DNA of 40,506 bases, from the NCBI RefSeq assembly GCF_002954455.1, contig NZ_MSCC01000005.1, positions 43,573 through 84,078 of the forward strand, in the 5' to 3' direction. Below are positions 33,032-40,506 of the stretch, in pieces. The notes under the pieces are model-generated. The model had not been told where the DNA came from. It did not search any database and saw only the letters and a program-made list of their open reading frames with translations. The translations under genes were made by a program, and so were the position numbers. The stretch comes from Photobacterium aquimaris. Lineage in GTDB: Bacteria > Pseudomonadota > Gammaproteobacteria > Enterobacterales > Vibrionaceae. Within the stretch, counting starts at the first letter, position 1. Every line of letters begins with the position of its first letter.

Positions 33032-34839
33032 TATGCCTTTTCCTCTTGTTTTACTTCAGCAGCTTCCGCGGCAGCGGCTTCTTCAGCTGCAGCACCGTAT
33101 AAACGTGCTTTTGGCTGTGATTTAGTAATAGTTACATCGCTATAATCGATGCGTGGTGCAGCACCGTCGTTGTAGAATGCCAAACTGTGCTTAAGGAAGT
33201 TAACATCATCACGTTCAGTACAGTTATCATCTAGGCGTTGGTGTGCACCACGAGATTCTGTACGTAAAATTGCAGAGTGTGCCATTGCTTCAGCAACATC
33301 TAAACCGTAACCAACTTCAATCGCATACAGTAGATCAGTGTTAAAGACTTTGCCTTTATCTTGAATACTAATATGTTTGAAACGTTGCTTTAGTTCTGCA
33401 AGCTTATCAATTGTCGCTTGCATCAAATCTTGCTGGCGATAGATACCACAACCGGCTTCCATGGTATGACCCATTTCGGTACGGATTTGGGCCCAATTCT
33501 CGTCGCCTTCTTGTGCCATTAGCGCGTCAATTCGTGCTTGTACTGCATCAATTTGAGTCTTGATCGATGCGTCGTTCCAGCCTTGGAATGCTTCTGCACG
33601 TTTTACTGCGTGTTCACCCGCAACACGACCAAATACCACAAACTCAGCCAGTGAGTTTGAACCTAAACGGTTTGCACCGTGTAGGCCAACAGAAGCACAT
33701 TCACCAACAGCAAATAGACCCTTAATACGCGTCTCACATTGACCGTTAGTTTCAATACCACCCATGGTGTAGTGTACTGTTGGGCGAATTGGAATTGGCT
33801 CTTTAGCTGGATCAACGTTTACATATGCTTTTGCTAACTCACAGATGAACGGTAGACGCTCATGTAAGTACTCTTCACCAAGGTGACGCAAATCAAGCAT
33901 TACTACATCACCTAGTGGGTGTTGAATAGTGTTGCCTTTTTGCTGCTCATGCCAAAACGCTTGTGAAACTTTGTCACGAGGGCCCAGTTCCATGTATTTA
34001 TTTTTTGGCTCGCCTACTGGTGTCTCAGGGCCCATGCCATAATCTTGTAGGTAACGGTAACCGTTTTTATTGACGATAATACCGCCTTCACCACGACAAC
34101 CTTCGGTCATCAAAATACCAGTACCTGGTAAACCAGTAGGGTGGTATTGAACAAATTCCATGTCACGTAATGGGATACCATGACGGAATGCCATTGCCAT
34201 ACCATCGCCAGTTACAATGCCGCCGTTAGTATTACAGTGGTAAACGCGACCCGCGCCACCTGTTGCTAGAATCACTGATTTTGCTTTAATACAAATCAGT
34301 TCACCTTCAGCCATGTGAATAGCAATCAGACCTTGTACTTCGCCATTCTCAACTAAAAGATCAACCACGAAATATTCATCGTAACGTTTGATTTGTGGGT
34401 ATTTGATAGATGTCTGGAATAGGGTGTGTAGCATATGGAAGCCAGTCTTATCTGCCGCAAACCATGTGCGTTCAACTTTCATACCACCAAAACGACGTAC
34501 GTTCACTTCGCCGTTTTCTTTACGGCTCCATGGACAACCCCATTGTTCCATTTGGATCATTTCACGGGTTGAGTTCTCAACGAAATATTCAACCACATCT
34601 TGTTCACATAGCCAGTCACCACCACCAACAGTATCGTTGAAGTGATTATCAAAGCTATCTTCGTCTTTGATTACGGCAGCTGATCCACCTTCTGCTGCAA
34701 CGGTGTGCGAACGCATTGGGTAGACTTTTGAAATAAGTGCAATTTCTAGTTCTGGGTTTGCTTCTGCAGCAGCGATGGCAGAACGTAGGCCTGCACCACC
34801 CGCGCCAATTACAGCGATATCTGTGGTAATAGTCTTCAC
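33031..34839 (-). CDS. frdA: Fumarate reductase flavoprotein subunit A (GTG start)
   Basis: FrdA reduces fumarate to succinate as the end step of anaerobic respiration. Starting at the GTG at 34839, the protein has 602 residues, the same as E. coli, and the GTG is preceded by CGGAGGATAGCT, a very good ribosome site. An ATG at 34893 would add 18 residues with no match to the family. The dinucleotide loop IAVIGAGGAGLRSAIAAAEA, FAD-linked His45 in MRSHTVAAEGG, and 'VFGRVAGEHAV' are all canonical. The extreme C-terminus is Ala/Glu-rich (AAAEEAAAAEAAEVKQEEKA). It is first in the frd operon. Firm identification; the start is inferred from length and ribosome site. Confidence 0.97.
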   Translation of the reverse strand: MKTITTDIAVIGAGGAGLRSAIAAAEANPELEIALISKVYPMRSHTVAAEGGSAAVIKDEDSFDNHFNDTVGGGDWLCEQDVVEYFVENSTREMIQMEQWGCPWSRKENGEVNVRRFGGMKVERTWFAADKTGFHMLHTLFQTSIKYPQIKRYDEYFVVDLLVENGEVQGLIAIHMAEGELICIKAKSVILATGGAGRVYHCNTNGGIVTGDGMAMAFRHGIPLRDMEFVQYHPTGLPGTGILMTEGCRGEGGIIVNKNGYRYLQDYGMGPETPVGEPKNKYMELGPRDKVSQAFWHEQQKGNTIQHPLGDVVMLDLRHLGEEYLHERLPFICELAKAYVNVDPAKEPIPIRPTVHYTMGGIETNGQCETRIKGLFAVGECASVGLHGANRLGSNSLAEFVVFGRVAGEHAVKRAEAFQGWNDASIKTQIDAVQARIDALMAQEGDENWAQIRTEMGHTMEAGCGIYRQQDLMQATIDKLAELKQRFKHISIQDKGKVFNTDLLYAIEVGYGLDVAEAMAHSAILRTESRGAHQRLDDNCTERDDVNFLKHSLAFYNDGAAPRIDYSDVTITKSQPKARLYGAAAEEAAAAEAAEVKQEEKA

Positions 34840-34982
34840 AGCTATCCTCCGAAAGTAAGACGGTAAAAAAATGAAAAGATGCGTCGTGCGCATCTATCCT
34901 TGAAATCCTGCGCGTATTTTATGAAACCTCATTAAGATAAAATATGATGTAGACGCGTCTTTTTAACGAAATAATCAAAAAA

Positions 34983-34997
34983 TGTAATCTGATTACA
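34983..34997. promoter_or_regulatory. Palindrome TGTAATCTGATTACA, HexR-like operator
   Basis: TGTAATC and GATTACA are exact complements around one T. The pattern TGTAAT-N3-ATTACA fits the consensus known for HexR, the sugar-phosphate-responsive regulator of gammaproteobacteria. It lies about 145-160 bases upstream of the frdA start. Confidence 0.55.
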
Positions 34998-35002
34998 GAA
35001 GT

Positions 35003-35018
35003 TGTGATTATTGTCACA
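35003..35018. promoter_or_regulatory. Perfect CRP core site TGTGA-N6-TCACA
   Basis: TGTGA-TTATTG-TCACA matches the cAMP-CRP core without mismatch. It lies between frdA and epmA, five bases from the HexR-like palindrome. It more likely controls frd, whose start is 164 bases away, than epmA at 377 bases. Confidence 0.75.
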
Positions 35019-35087
35019 ATTTGTCATGTTTTGCTGGTGTTAATTAGTTGTTTTGTTTGTGATGTGTTGTTTGTGGCTTATTGATTT

Positions 35088-35114
35088 TGTGTTACAAGGG
35101 TGAGATGTAACACA
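35088..35114. repeat. Inverted repeat TGTGTTACA-N9-TGTAACACA
   Basis: The nine-base arms at 35088-35096 and 35106-35114 are exact complements with a nine-base spacer. It may be an operator or a hairpin; I do not recognise the binding protein. Confidence 0.55.
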
Positions 35115-35329
35115 TTGTTGTTAAAGATTTAATAAGCCATTTGATGCATTTTCATGATGATGTATGTGATCTTTTTTGAGTGGTTTGTTTTAATATTGTT
35201 GCGTGTTGTGGTTTTGTTTGTTGTTAATGTTAATATTGAACGCTGAGGTGGTAATGTTTGTTTTGTTAATATCATTCATTTTTGTTCATAATTATTATTG
35301 GTAAACCATAAATATAATCTGCTCAATAT

Positions 35330-35357
35330 TTGGTTAGAGGCATGGCTTTGTTAGAAT
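35330..35357 (+). promoter_or_regulatory. Likely epmA promoter
   Basis: TTGGTT (35330-35335) and TAGAAT (35352-35357) are 16 bases apart and lie about 38 bases before the epmA ATG. Confidence 0.5.
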
Positions 35358-35394
35358 GATGACTTAATTTCCTTTCATGTAAGAAGAAACTGTT

Positions 35395-36366
35395 ATGTCT
35401 CAGCCTTGGCAGCCTACTGCTGATATTACTCAACTCAAACAGCGTGCTGTTTTACTTGCAACAATTCGTCAGTTTTTTGCTGATCGTGATGTTATTGAAG
35501 TGGATACGCCAGCCATGAGCCAGGCAACAGTGACGGATGTGCATTTACATGCGTTCAAAACCCAATTTGTCGGCCCTGGCTATGCTAATGGACAAACATT
35601 ATATTTAATGACCAGTCCTGAATTTCATATGAAGCGTTTATTAGCTGCAGGTAGTGGTGCTATTTATCAGATCTGTAAATCATTTAGAAATGAAGAATCA
35701 GGACGTTACCATAATCCTGAGTTTACGATGTTGGAATGGTATCGACCAGGGTTTGATCATCATCAACTAATGGCAGAAATGGATGCGTTATTACAGCAAG
35801 TATTAGGTTGTGGTGCCGCTGAAAAAATGACGTATCAACAAGCTTTTATTGATGTGTTAGCGGTGTGCCCACTAGAAAGTTCGATGACCGACTTAAAAGC
35901 GGTTGCTGCTCGGTTAGGATTGGCTGATATTGCCGAGCCAGAGCAAGATCGCGACACCTTATTACAATTGCTGTTTAGTGTCGGCGTTGAAGCCAAAATT
36001 GGTCAAACAGTTCCTGCGTTTGTGTATGATTTTCCTGCGTCACAAGCAGCACTGGCTCAAATAAACCCAACCGATCCACGTGTTGCTGAGCGATTTGAAG
36101 TGTATTTTCAAGGGATTGAACTTGCGAATGGTTTTCATGAACTCGCTAACGGTGACGAGCAATTACAACGTTTTGAGGATGATAACCACAAGCGAATCAG
36201 TATGGGGTTACAACCACAACCTATCGACATGCATCTTGTTGAAGCACTACGGGCAGGATTTCCAGATTGTGCTGGGGTTGCATTAGGAATTGATCGCGTG
36301 ATTATGCTGGCATTAGAGCGCGATCATATTGATCAGGTAACCGCTTTTCCAATTGAAATAGCGTAA
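35395..36366 (+). CDS. epmA: Elongation factor P beta-lysine ligase EpmA (PoxA/GenX)
   Basis: EpmA attaches (R)-beta-lysine to Lys34 of EF-P. The 323-aa protein (E. coli 325) is a class II lysyl-tRNA synthetase-like catalytic core without the anticodon domain. It has motif 2 around 'ICKSFRNEESGRYHNPEFTM' and LEWYRPG, and motif 3 at the end (GVALGIDRVIMLALERD). It is divergent from frdA, as in E. coli. With epmB and efp 4.5-6 kb away it makes a full EF-P set. It is followed by a strong terminator. Firm identification. Confidence 0.97.
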   Translation: MSQPWQPTADITQLKQRAVLLATIRQFFADRDVIEVDTPAMSQATVTDVHLHAFKTQFVGPGYANGQTLYLMTSPEFHMKRLLAAGSGAIYQICKSFRNEESGRYHNPEFTMLEWYRPGFDHHQLMAEMDALLQQVLGCGAAEKMTYQQAFIDVLAVCPLESSMTDLKAVAARLGLADIAEPEQDRDTLLQLLFSVGVEAKIGQTVPAFVYDFPASQAALAQINPTDPRVAERFEVYFQGIELANGFHELANGDEQLQRFEDDNHKRISMGLQPQPIDMHLVEALRAGFPDCAGVALGIDRVIMLALERDHIDQVTAFPIEIA

Positions 36367-36389
36367 GATTTTTCGCGGTATTATGATGT

Positions 36390-36423
36390 AAAAAAGCACG
36401 GTTATAATGACCGTGCTTTTTTA
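36390..36423 (+). terminator. Terminator after epmA
   Basis: AAAAAGCACGGT pairs with ACCGTGCTTTTT around seven bases, followed by T; it lies 24 bases past the epmA stop and could act in both directions. Confidence 0.9.
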
Positions 36424-36514
36424 TTATCAGCTAGTGGTTATGCACCCGTTGTTGTTAGTGATGATATATCAGTAACCGCATACGGAGGGAACGTGCGATA
36501 ACATAAATGATAGT

Positions 36515-36524
36515 GGCTGTACGT
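36515..36524 (+). repeat. Distant copy of the GCTGTACGT motif
   Basis: GGCTGTACGT lies between epmA and the carbonic anhydrase gene. It lacks the AAAA upstream and may be a chance match. Confidence 0.3.
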
Positions 36525-36629
36525 CATGATTAAGTTAAACGGCAAGTAGGATTTCAAGGCGTTTAAACCGTGAAAAAAGTGTAGCCTGACTCACTCGCTA
36601 ATGCAACTAATTATCATTTGTAATTATGG

Positions 36630-37355
36630 TTAATCAATCACAATTCGTGCATTTAACGGTTGTAATGGACGATTGTTATCACCCATCATTTGGTTTAATT
36701 GCTCTATTTGAGCCGCTGAACTAGTAAGATGGCTTTGCATGACATACCAGCGTACACCTTCTGTACATGGCGGTGTGGTTAATGAGCCATTGTAACGGAA
36801 ATATTGACGTTCACGTGGCAGGAGCGCGTTTGGGGTTAAATCGTCATTAAAATCAATTGTTTCACCTTTCGTTGGAATCTTTTTTAATAAGGTGGTTAAT
36901 TCATTATTCGCCCGCGGACCATTTTCAAACATCACCGCAATCACAGCAATATGGCCACTTGCATCAACGTTAACGAAATGTGCTTCTAATGGGTATTGCT
37001 TGCCATCAATATAGTTCTCTGACGGAGTATGGAAATGGAATTGCTTAAGAGTATAAGTATCACCATCGATAATGACTTTATTATCACCACTAACATTGAC
37101 TGAAATAGTATGACCGTTATTAGTGAGGCTGGTGATTTTACCATCATAATCTATTTGTAATGGTTGGGTTTGCGCTTGAATAGGAGACACGATATCAATC
37201 GGGCTCTGATTTTCGCCGCCACAAGCAGGGTAACTATCAACCCAATGCTCAGTACCTTGTTGATCGCCGTATCCCCATGCCGCATTGGCGTGTGCAGAAA
37301 GAGAAAAGCAACTTGCTAAAGCGAGCACTAATACTGATATTGTATTTTTTTTCAT
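36630..37355 (-). CDS. Periplasmic alpha-carbonic anhydrase
   Basis: It interconverts CO2 and bicarbonate. The 241-aa protein has a signal peptide ('MKKNTISVLVLALASCFSLS', cut near AHANA-AW), so it is exported. The three zinc histidines are His107 and His109 in FHFHTPSENY and His126 in PLEAHFVN. Cys45 and Cys197 (TTPPCTEGVRW) can form the disulfide usual in this family, and Thr195 matches the catalytic threonine. It is alone, between epmA and psd, where E. coli has other genes, so it may be a lineage-specific insertion. Periplasmic alpha-CAs occur in many marine vibrios. Family firm. Confidence 0.95.
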   Translation of the reverse strand: MKKNTISVLVLALASCFSLSAHANAAWGYGDQQGTEHWVDSYPACGGENQSPIDIVSPIQAQTQPLQIDYDGKITSLTNNGHTISVNVSGDNKVIIDGDTYTLKQFHFHTPSENYIDGKQYPLEAHFVNVDASGHIAVIAVMFENGPRANNELTTLLKKIPTKGETIDFNDDLTPNALLPRERQYFRYNGSLTTPPCTEGVRWYVMQSHLTSSAAQIEQLNQMMGDNNRPLQPLNARIVID

Positions 37356-37576
37356 TATGATTACCTATGAGTGATAATTATCCCGCTCTAATCATAGCAC
37401 TTGATACGCGAGATAAAATACTAACGTTAGCATAGTAATCGTTTGATTTGTGATTGGAAAATACGATTAAGGCATAACAAAGATTGGTTGCTGCAATACC
37501 TAATGGGATAAGGGATAGTAATTAATACCAGCAGGGAGTTGATAAAAGACGATATGTTTATAAATCGGCGTTAGCA

Positions 37577-37601
37577 ACACGGAGCAATTGCTGCCCCGTG
37601 T
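37577..37601. terminator. Hairpin after psd, without T run
   Basis: ACACGG and CCGTGT pair, with a second inner palindrome AGCAATTGCT, 19 bases past the psd stop. The minus strand lacks a T run, so termination would have to be assisted. Confidence 0.4.
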
Positions 37602-37619
37602 AAGTATTATTAAACGATT

Positions 37620-38492
37620 TTATTTAATTACACTTTCAGCATAAGGTTGTCCCATGCGTGTCACTTGACGTGGTTGCATGTTTTCAACAAAGCGAATGCT
37701 ATTTTTAGGGAATAAGTTAATTACCGTAGAGCCGAGCTTGAAACGGCCCATCTCTTGCCCTTTCTTTAGGCTGATAGCATCTTCACCAGTAGTCGAGTAA
37801 TTCCAGCGACGGATCTCTGGACCTGTAGGTGGTGTTACTGTTCCTGCCCATACTGTTTCAATGCTACCGACAATGGTGGCACCAACCAATACTTGAGCTA
37901 ATGGCCCAAATTCTGTTTCAAAGATACATACAACACGTTCATTACGCGCAAATAAGTTGGGTACATTTTCTGCGGTGAGAGGGTTAACAGAGAAAAGATC
38001 ACCAGGAATATAAATCATTTGGCGTAGTACACCATCACATGGCATGTGAACACGGTGGTAGTCACTTGGCGATAGGTATAATGTCGCAAAGTCCCCGCCC
38101 ATAAATTCATCTGCTAAATCGCTATCGCCACCTAATAACTCACAGGCATTAAAATAATGACCTTTAGCTTGGAATAGACGTCCTGCTTTAATTGGACCAA
38201 ATTGGCTAACACAAGCATCAGCTGGATGACTAATGATATGTTGATCATTATTGATAGGGCGAGCGCCTTCTACTAGTTCACGTACAAAAAAAGCATTAAA
38301 AGTAGGATAGGCTGCAGGATCCGGATTCCGTGCTTCTGCCATATTGACGTTATATTGTTTAATGAACCAACGAATAATAGTAGTAGTTAGTTTTCCACCT
38401 TCATGAGCCGCCAGTTTACCTACTAAACGGGTTAACGCATGCTTTGGCATACAATATTGAAGGCCAATCTTAATCTTATCTAGCACAATCAT
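37620..38492 (-). CDS. psd: Phosphatidylserine decarboxylase proenzyme
   Basis: Psd makes phosphatidylethanolamine, the main membrane lipid. The 290-aa protenzyme has the LGST self-cleavage motif at residues 253-256, where Ser255 becomes the pyruvoyl group. Asp92 in HPADACVS and His148 in YHRVHMP are the residues needed for processing. It follows rsgA in the same direction 220 bases away, as in E. coli, but the rsgA terminator separates them. Firm identification. Confidence 0.97.
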   Translation of the reverse strand: MIVLDKIKIGLQYCMPKHALTRLVGKLAAHEGGKLTTTIIRWFIKQYNVNMAEARNPDPAAYPTFNAFFVRELVEGARPINNDQHIISHPADACVSQFGPIKAGRLFQAKGHYFNACELLGGDSDLADEFMGGDFATLYLSPSDYHRVHMPCDGVLRQMIYIPGDLFSVNPLTAENVPNLFARNERVVCIFETEFGPLAQVLVGATIVGSIETVWAGTVTPPTGPEIRRWNYSTTGEDAISLKKGQEMGRFKLGSTVINLFPKNSIRFVENMQPRQVTRMGQPYAESVIK

Positions 38493-38660
38493 TCTTCCAG
38501 TAAATATTAATTAATCAATAAGTTAGTTATTCTTTTCTTATTTGGAAGAATAACGTCAACCCGTAATAATACCGAACTATTTTAATAATGTCAGTTATTG
38601 TGGCGTTATAGCGGCAGTAGATAAGTGAAGTTTGTCGGTATTTATTTAAATCGTTGCAGA

Positions 38661-38702
38661 TAAAAAATAAGCCCAAGAAAATAGTAAAATTCGCTTAGGC
38701 TT
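38661..38702 (-). terminator. Terminator after rsgA
   Basis: AAGCCTAAG pairs with CTTGGGCTT (one G-U pair) around a long loop, followed by ATTTTTT on the minus strand, about ten bases past the rsgA stop. Confidence 0.7.
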
Positions 38703-38712
38703 GTATTTATTA

Positions 38713-39765
38713 TCAGTTTGGCTTGTTACGTGAAAATTGACGATTTGCCACATTTTCCGACATGCTTTCAATGATTTTATGGTAGCTATTATAACGTTCA
38801 CGACTAATATCACCACGTTCTACGGCTTCGCGAATGATACAACCAGGATCGTTACCGTGTTTACAGTCACGGAACTTACAGCCACCTAAATATTGACGAA
38901 ATTCAACAAAAGCTTCGGTAATTTGCTCTGGTTCTAAATGCCACAGACCAAATTCACGCACTCCTGGTGAGTCGATTAAATCACCTCCGTCTGCAAAGTG
39001 ATATAACCTTGCAGCTGTCGTCGTATGTTGACCTAAACCTGAGTTAGTTGAAACGTCACCAATATCAGCTTCAACATCAGGCATTAGTGCATTAACCATA
39101 CTTGATTTACCTACACCTGATTGACCAGCAAAGATACTAACGTGATCTTTTAAATCAATTTTTAGATCATCAAGACCTTCACCTGTATCGGTACTGACTA
39201 AGCGAACGCTATAACCAATATTCTGGTATTGCGTTAACTTACGTTCAACATCAACCCGCTGTTCTGGTGTTAGTAAGTCAACTTTATTAACCACAATTAA
39301 TGGTTTAATGCCGATGGTTTCAGCAGCAATAATGTAACGGTCAATAATGTTAAGCGATAGCTCGGGTAGAATTGATGACACGATCACAATTCGATCAACG
39401 TTAGCTGCTACAGCTTTTACACCGTCGTAGTAATCTGGACGGGTTAACATTGATTTGCGTTCATGCACGGCTTCTACAACACCGGCAATGCCTTGTAAGG
39501 CCTCAACGCCAGGACGCCAAACGACACGATCTCCAGAAACAAGGCTCTGAATACTGCGACGTAGGTTACAGCGATGAATAATACCCGTTTGCGGATCTTC
39601 AACATCAGCGTGTTGACCGAAGCGAGTAATAACCAGCCCTTCGCGAGCATTTTCCAATAAGGCTTCATCCCATTGGACTTCATTTTTTGCGCGATCTAGG
39701 CGCTTATTTTGGTTAGAGCGGACACGTCGGCTCTGACCTTGAGTTAATTTTTTCTTTTTTGCCAC
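38713..39765 (-). CDS. rsgA: Small-subunit ribosome assembly GTPase RsgA
   Basis: RsgA helps the final maturation of the 30S subunit. The 350-aa protein (E. coli 350) has an N-terminal basic stretch and OB fold, then a circularly permuted GTPase with G4 (NKVD) before G1 (FAGQSGVGKSSMVN) and G3 (DSPGVREFG), and a C-terminal zinc domain (GGCKFRDCKHGNDPGC). It is divergent from orn by 72 bases, as in E. coli. Firm identification. Confidence 0.97.
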   Translation of the reverse strand: MAKKKKLTQGQSRRVRSNQNKRLDRAKNEVQWDEALLENAREGLVITRFGQHADVEDPQTGIIHRCNLRRSIQSLVSGDRVVWRPGVEALQGIAGVVEAVHERKSMLTRPDYYDGVKAVAANVDRIVIVSSILPELSLNIIDRYIIAAETIGIKPLIVVNKVDLLTPEQRVDVERKLTQYQNIGYSVRLVSTDTGEGLDDLKIDLKDHVSIFAGQSGVGKSSMVNALMPDVEADIGDVSTNSGLGQHTTTAARLYHFADGGDLIDSPGVREFGLWHLEPEQITEAFVEFRQYLGGCKFRDCKHGNDPGCIIREAVERGDISRERYNSYHKIIESMSENVANRQFSRNKPN

Positions 39766-39837
39766 AAGAATATCGTTCTGTTTGGTTGGCTTTCGGTATT
39801 ATCATACATGGTTTAGTCACAAAAGAGGCAATATCGA

Positions 39838-40383
39838 ATGACAATCAGCGATCAGAACCTTATTTGGATTGATCTGGAAATGACCGGATTAGACCCAGAA
39901 ACTCATAAAATCATTGAAATCGCCACAGTTGTAACCGATCCTCAGCTTAATGTGTTGGCAGAAGGTCCTGTTCTAGCTATTTATCAGCCAGAAGCTGAAT
40001 TAGCAAAAATGGATGATTGGTGTACAACTACACACACTAATAGTGGTTTAGTTGAACGTATTCGTCAAAGTACGATCACTGAAGCGCAAGCTGTCGCTCA
40101 GACCGTTGCTTTTTTAGAGCAGTGGGTACCAAAAGGTGTATCACCGATCTGTGGTAACAGTATTGGGCAAGATCGTCGATTCTTATATAAGCACATGCCT
40201 GTACTTGAACAGTATTTCCATTACCGTTATCTTGATGTGAGCACACTTAAAGAATTGACGCGTCGTTGGAAGCCAGAGCTACTTGATGGCTTTTCTAAGC
40301 AAGGTAGTCATTTAGCATTGGATGATATTCACGACTCAATTGCTGAGTTGCGCTATTATCGTGAGCATATTTTCAATATTTGA
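39838..40383 (+). CDS. orn: Oligoribonuclease
   Basis: Orn degrades 2-5 nt RNA to mononucleotides and is essential in E. coli. The 181-aa protein has the DEDDh exonuclease motifs: WIDLEMTGLD with Asp and Glu, 'ICGNSIGQDRRFLYKHMP' with Asp, and DDIHDSIAELRYYREHIF with His and Asp. It is divergent from rsgA. Firm identification. Confidence 0.98.
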   Translation: MTISDQNLIWIDLEMTGLDPETHKIIEIATVVTDPQLNVLAEGPVLAIYQPEAELAKMDDWCTTTHTNSGLVERIRQSTITEAQAVAQTVAFLEQWVPKGVSPICGNSIGQDRRFLYKHMPVLEQYFHYRYLDVSTLKELTRRWKPELLDGFSKQGSHLALDDIHDSIAELRYYREHIFNI

Positions 40384-40434
40384 TGCTTAAATAAGCAGTT
40401 GGAAAATAATCTGCGTTTTTTGGTTTAAGAACTA

Positions 40435-40462
40435 TTGCATCCGGCAATTTTAGTCGTATAAT
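40435..40462 (+). promoter_or_regulatory. Strong stable-RNA-type promoter at the window edge
   Basis: TTGCAT (40435-40440) and TATAAT (40457-40462) are 16 bases apart and are followed by GCGCAGCC, a GC-rich discriminator. No coding start follows before the edge. In E. coli orn is followed by the glycine tRNA genes, so tRNA genes are likely next; they are not in the window. Confidence 0.65.
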
Positions 40463-40506
40463 GCGCAGCCTCGAAAGGAGATAACGAGTTTGTTTTCTTT
40501 CGTTGT

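Larger units (their letters stand above)
34840..35394. promoter_or_regulatory. Divergent control region between frdA and epmA
   Basis: This ~550-base region has no gene. It contains a HexR-like palindrome (34983-34997), a perfect CRP core (35003-35018), a larger inverted repeat (35088-35114) and, from about 35020 to 35290, a tract with very few C on the plus strand (16 C in 260 bases). The epmA promoter lies at 35330-35357. I see only an FNR half site (TTGAT at about 35081), not a full one. Confidence 0.6.

Noticed and set aside
34840..34893. N-terminal extension of frdA
   Set aside because: A GTG at 34839 with a near-perfect ribosome site gives exactly 602 aa; the extra residues are not family-like.
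1..40506. CRISPR arrays, rRNA and tRNA genes, complete insertion sequences
   Set aside because: No regularly spaced repeats, transposase frames or tRNA cloverleaf sequences were found in the window; only a probable tRNA promoter sits at the right edge.

Overview
The window looks like a chromosomal segment of a low-GC marine gammaproteobacterium of the Vibrionaceae, most likely Photobacterium. This rests on the protein sequences, the AT-rich non-coding DNA and the gene order; no database search was possible. Most of the window is conserved core genome. The main accessory part is the first ~1.1 kb, which looks like the edge of an integrated element: an incomplete unknown gene and two overlapping AlpA-type regulators.

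Layout. (1) 1-1080: element edge. (2) 1.1-7.9 kb, all minus strand: aroQ-accB-accC (shikimate pathway and fatty-acid initiation), yhdT-panF (pantothenate uptake), prmA, then dusB-fis, an order very like that of E. coli. (3) 8.4-18.4 kb: an acetate-use locus with acs, a divergent MFS transporter, a giant SSS-domain hybrid histidine kinase (CrbS type), an acetate/solute:Na+ symporter with its small DUF4212 partner (which carries a one-base frameshift), and a LuxR-type response regulator (CrbR type). (4) 18.5-26.7 kb: an anaerobic dicarboxylate and stress block with dcuA, aspA, fxsA, groES-groEL, a MATE pump, and a DsbD-gamma-like thioredoxin alone at the place where dsbD lies in related genomes. 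(5) 26.7-29.8 kb: an AT-rich stretch with an orphan 152-aa gene, rimK and a family of dispersed non-coding repeats. (6) 29.8-36.4 kb: epmB and efp (divergent), frdDCBA, epmA. (7) 36.6-40.4 kb: a periplasmic alpha-carbonic anhydrase, psd, rsgA and divergent orn. The last bases hold a strong stable-RNA-type promoter, probably for tRNA genes just beyond the edge.

How the genes work together. CrbS/CrbR would sense and switch on acetate scavenging through Acs and the symporter. AspA, DcuA and FrdABCD form an aspartate-to-fumarate-to-succinate anaerobic respiration module. EpmB and EpmA make and attach beta-lysine to Lys34 of EF-P, and all three are encoded within 6.6 kb. AccB, AccC and Psd feed membrane lipid synthesis.

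The most useful second-look items are the dispersed GCTGTACG repeat family flanking the orphan gene, the frameshifted symporter subunit, the stand-alone DsbD-gamma protein, the palindromes in the frd and acs control regions, and the element boundary next to fis.
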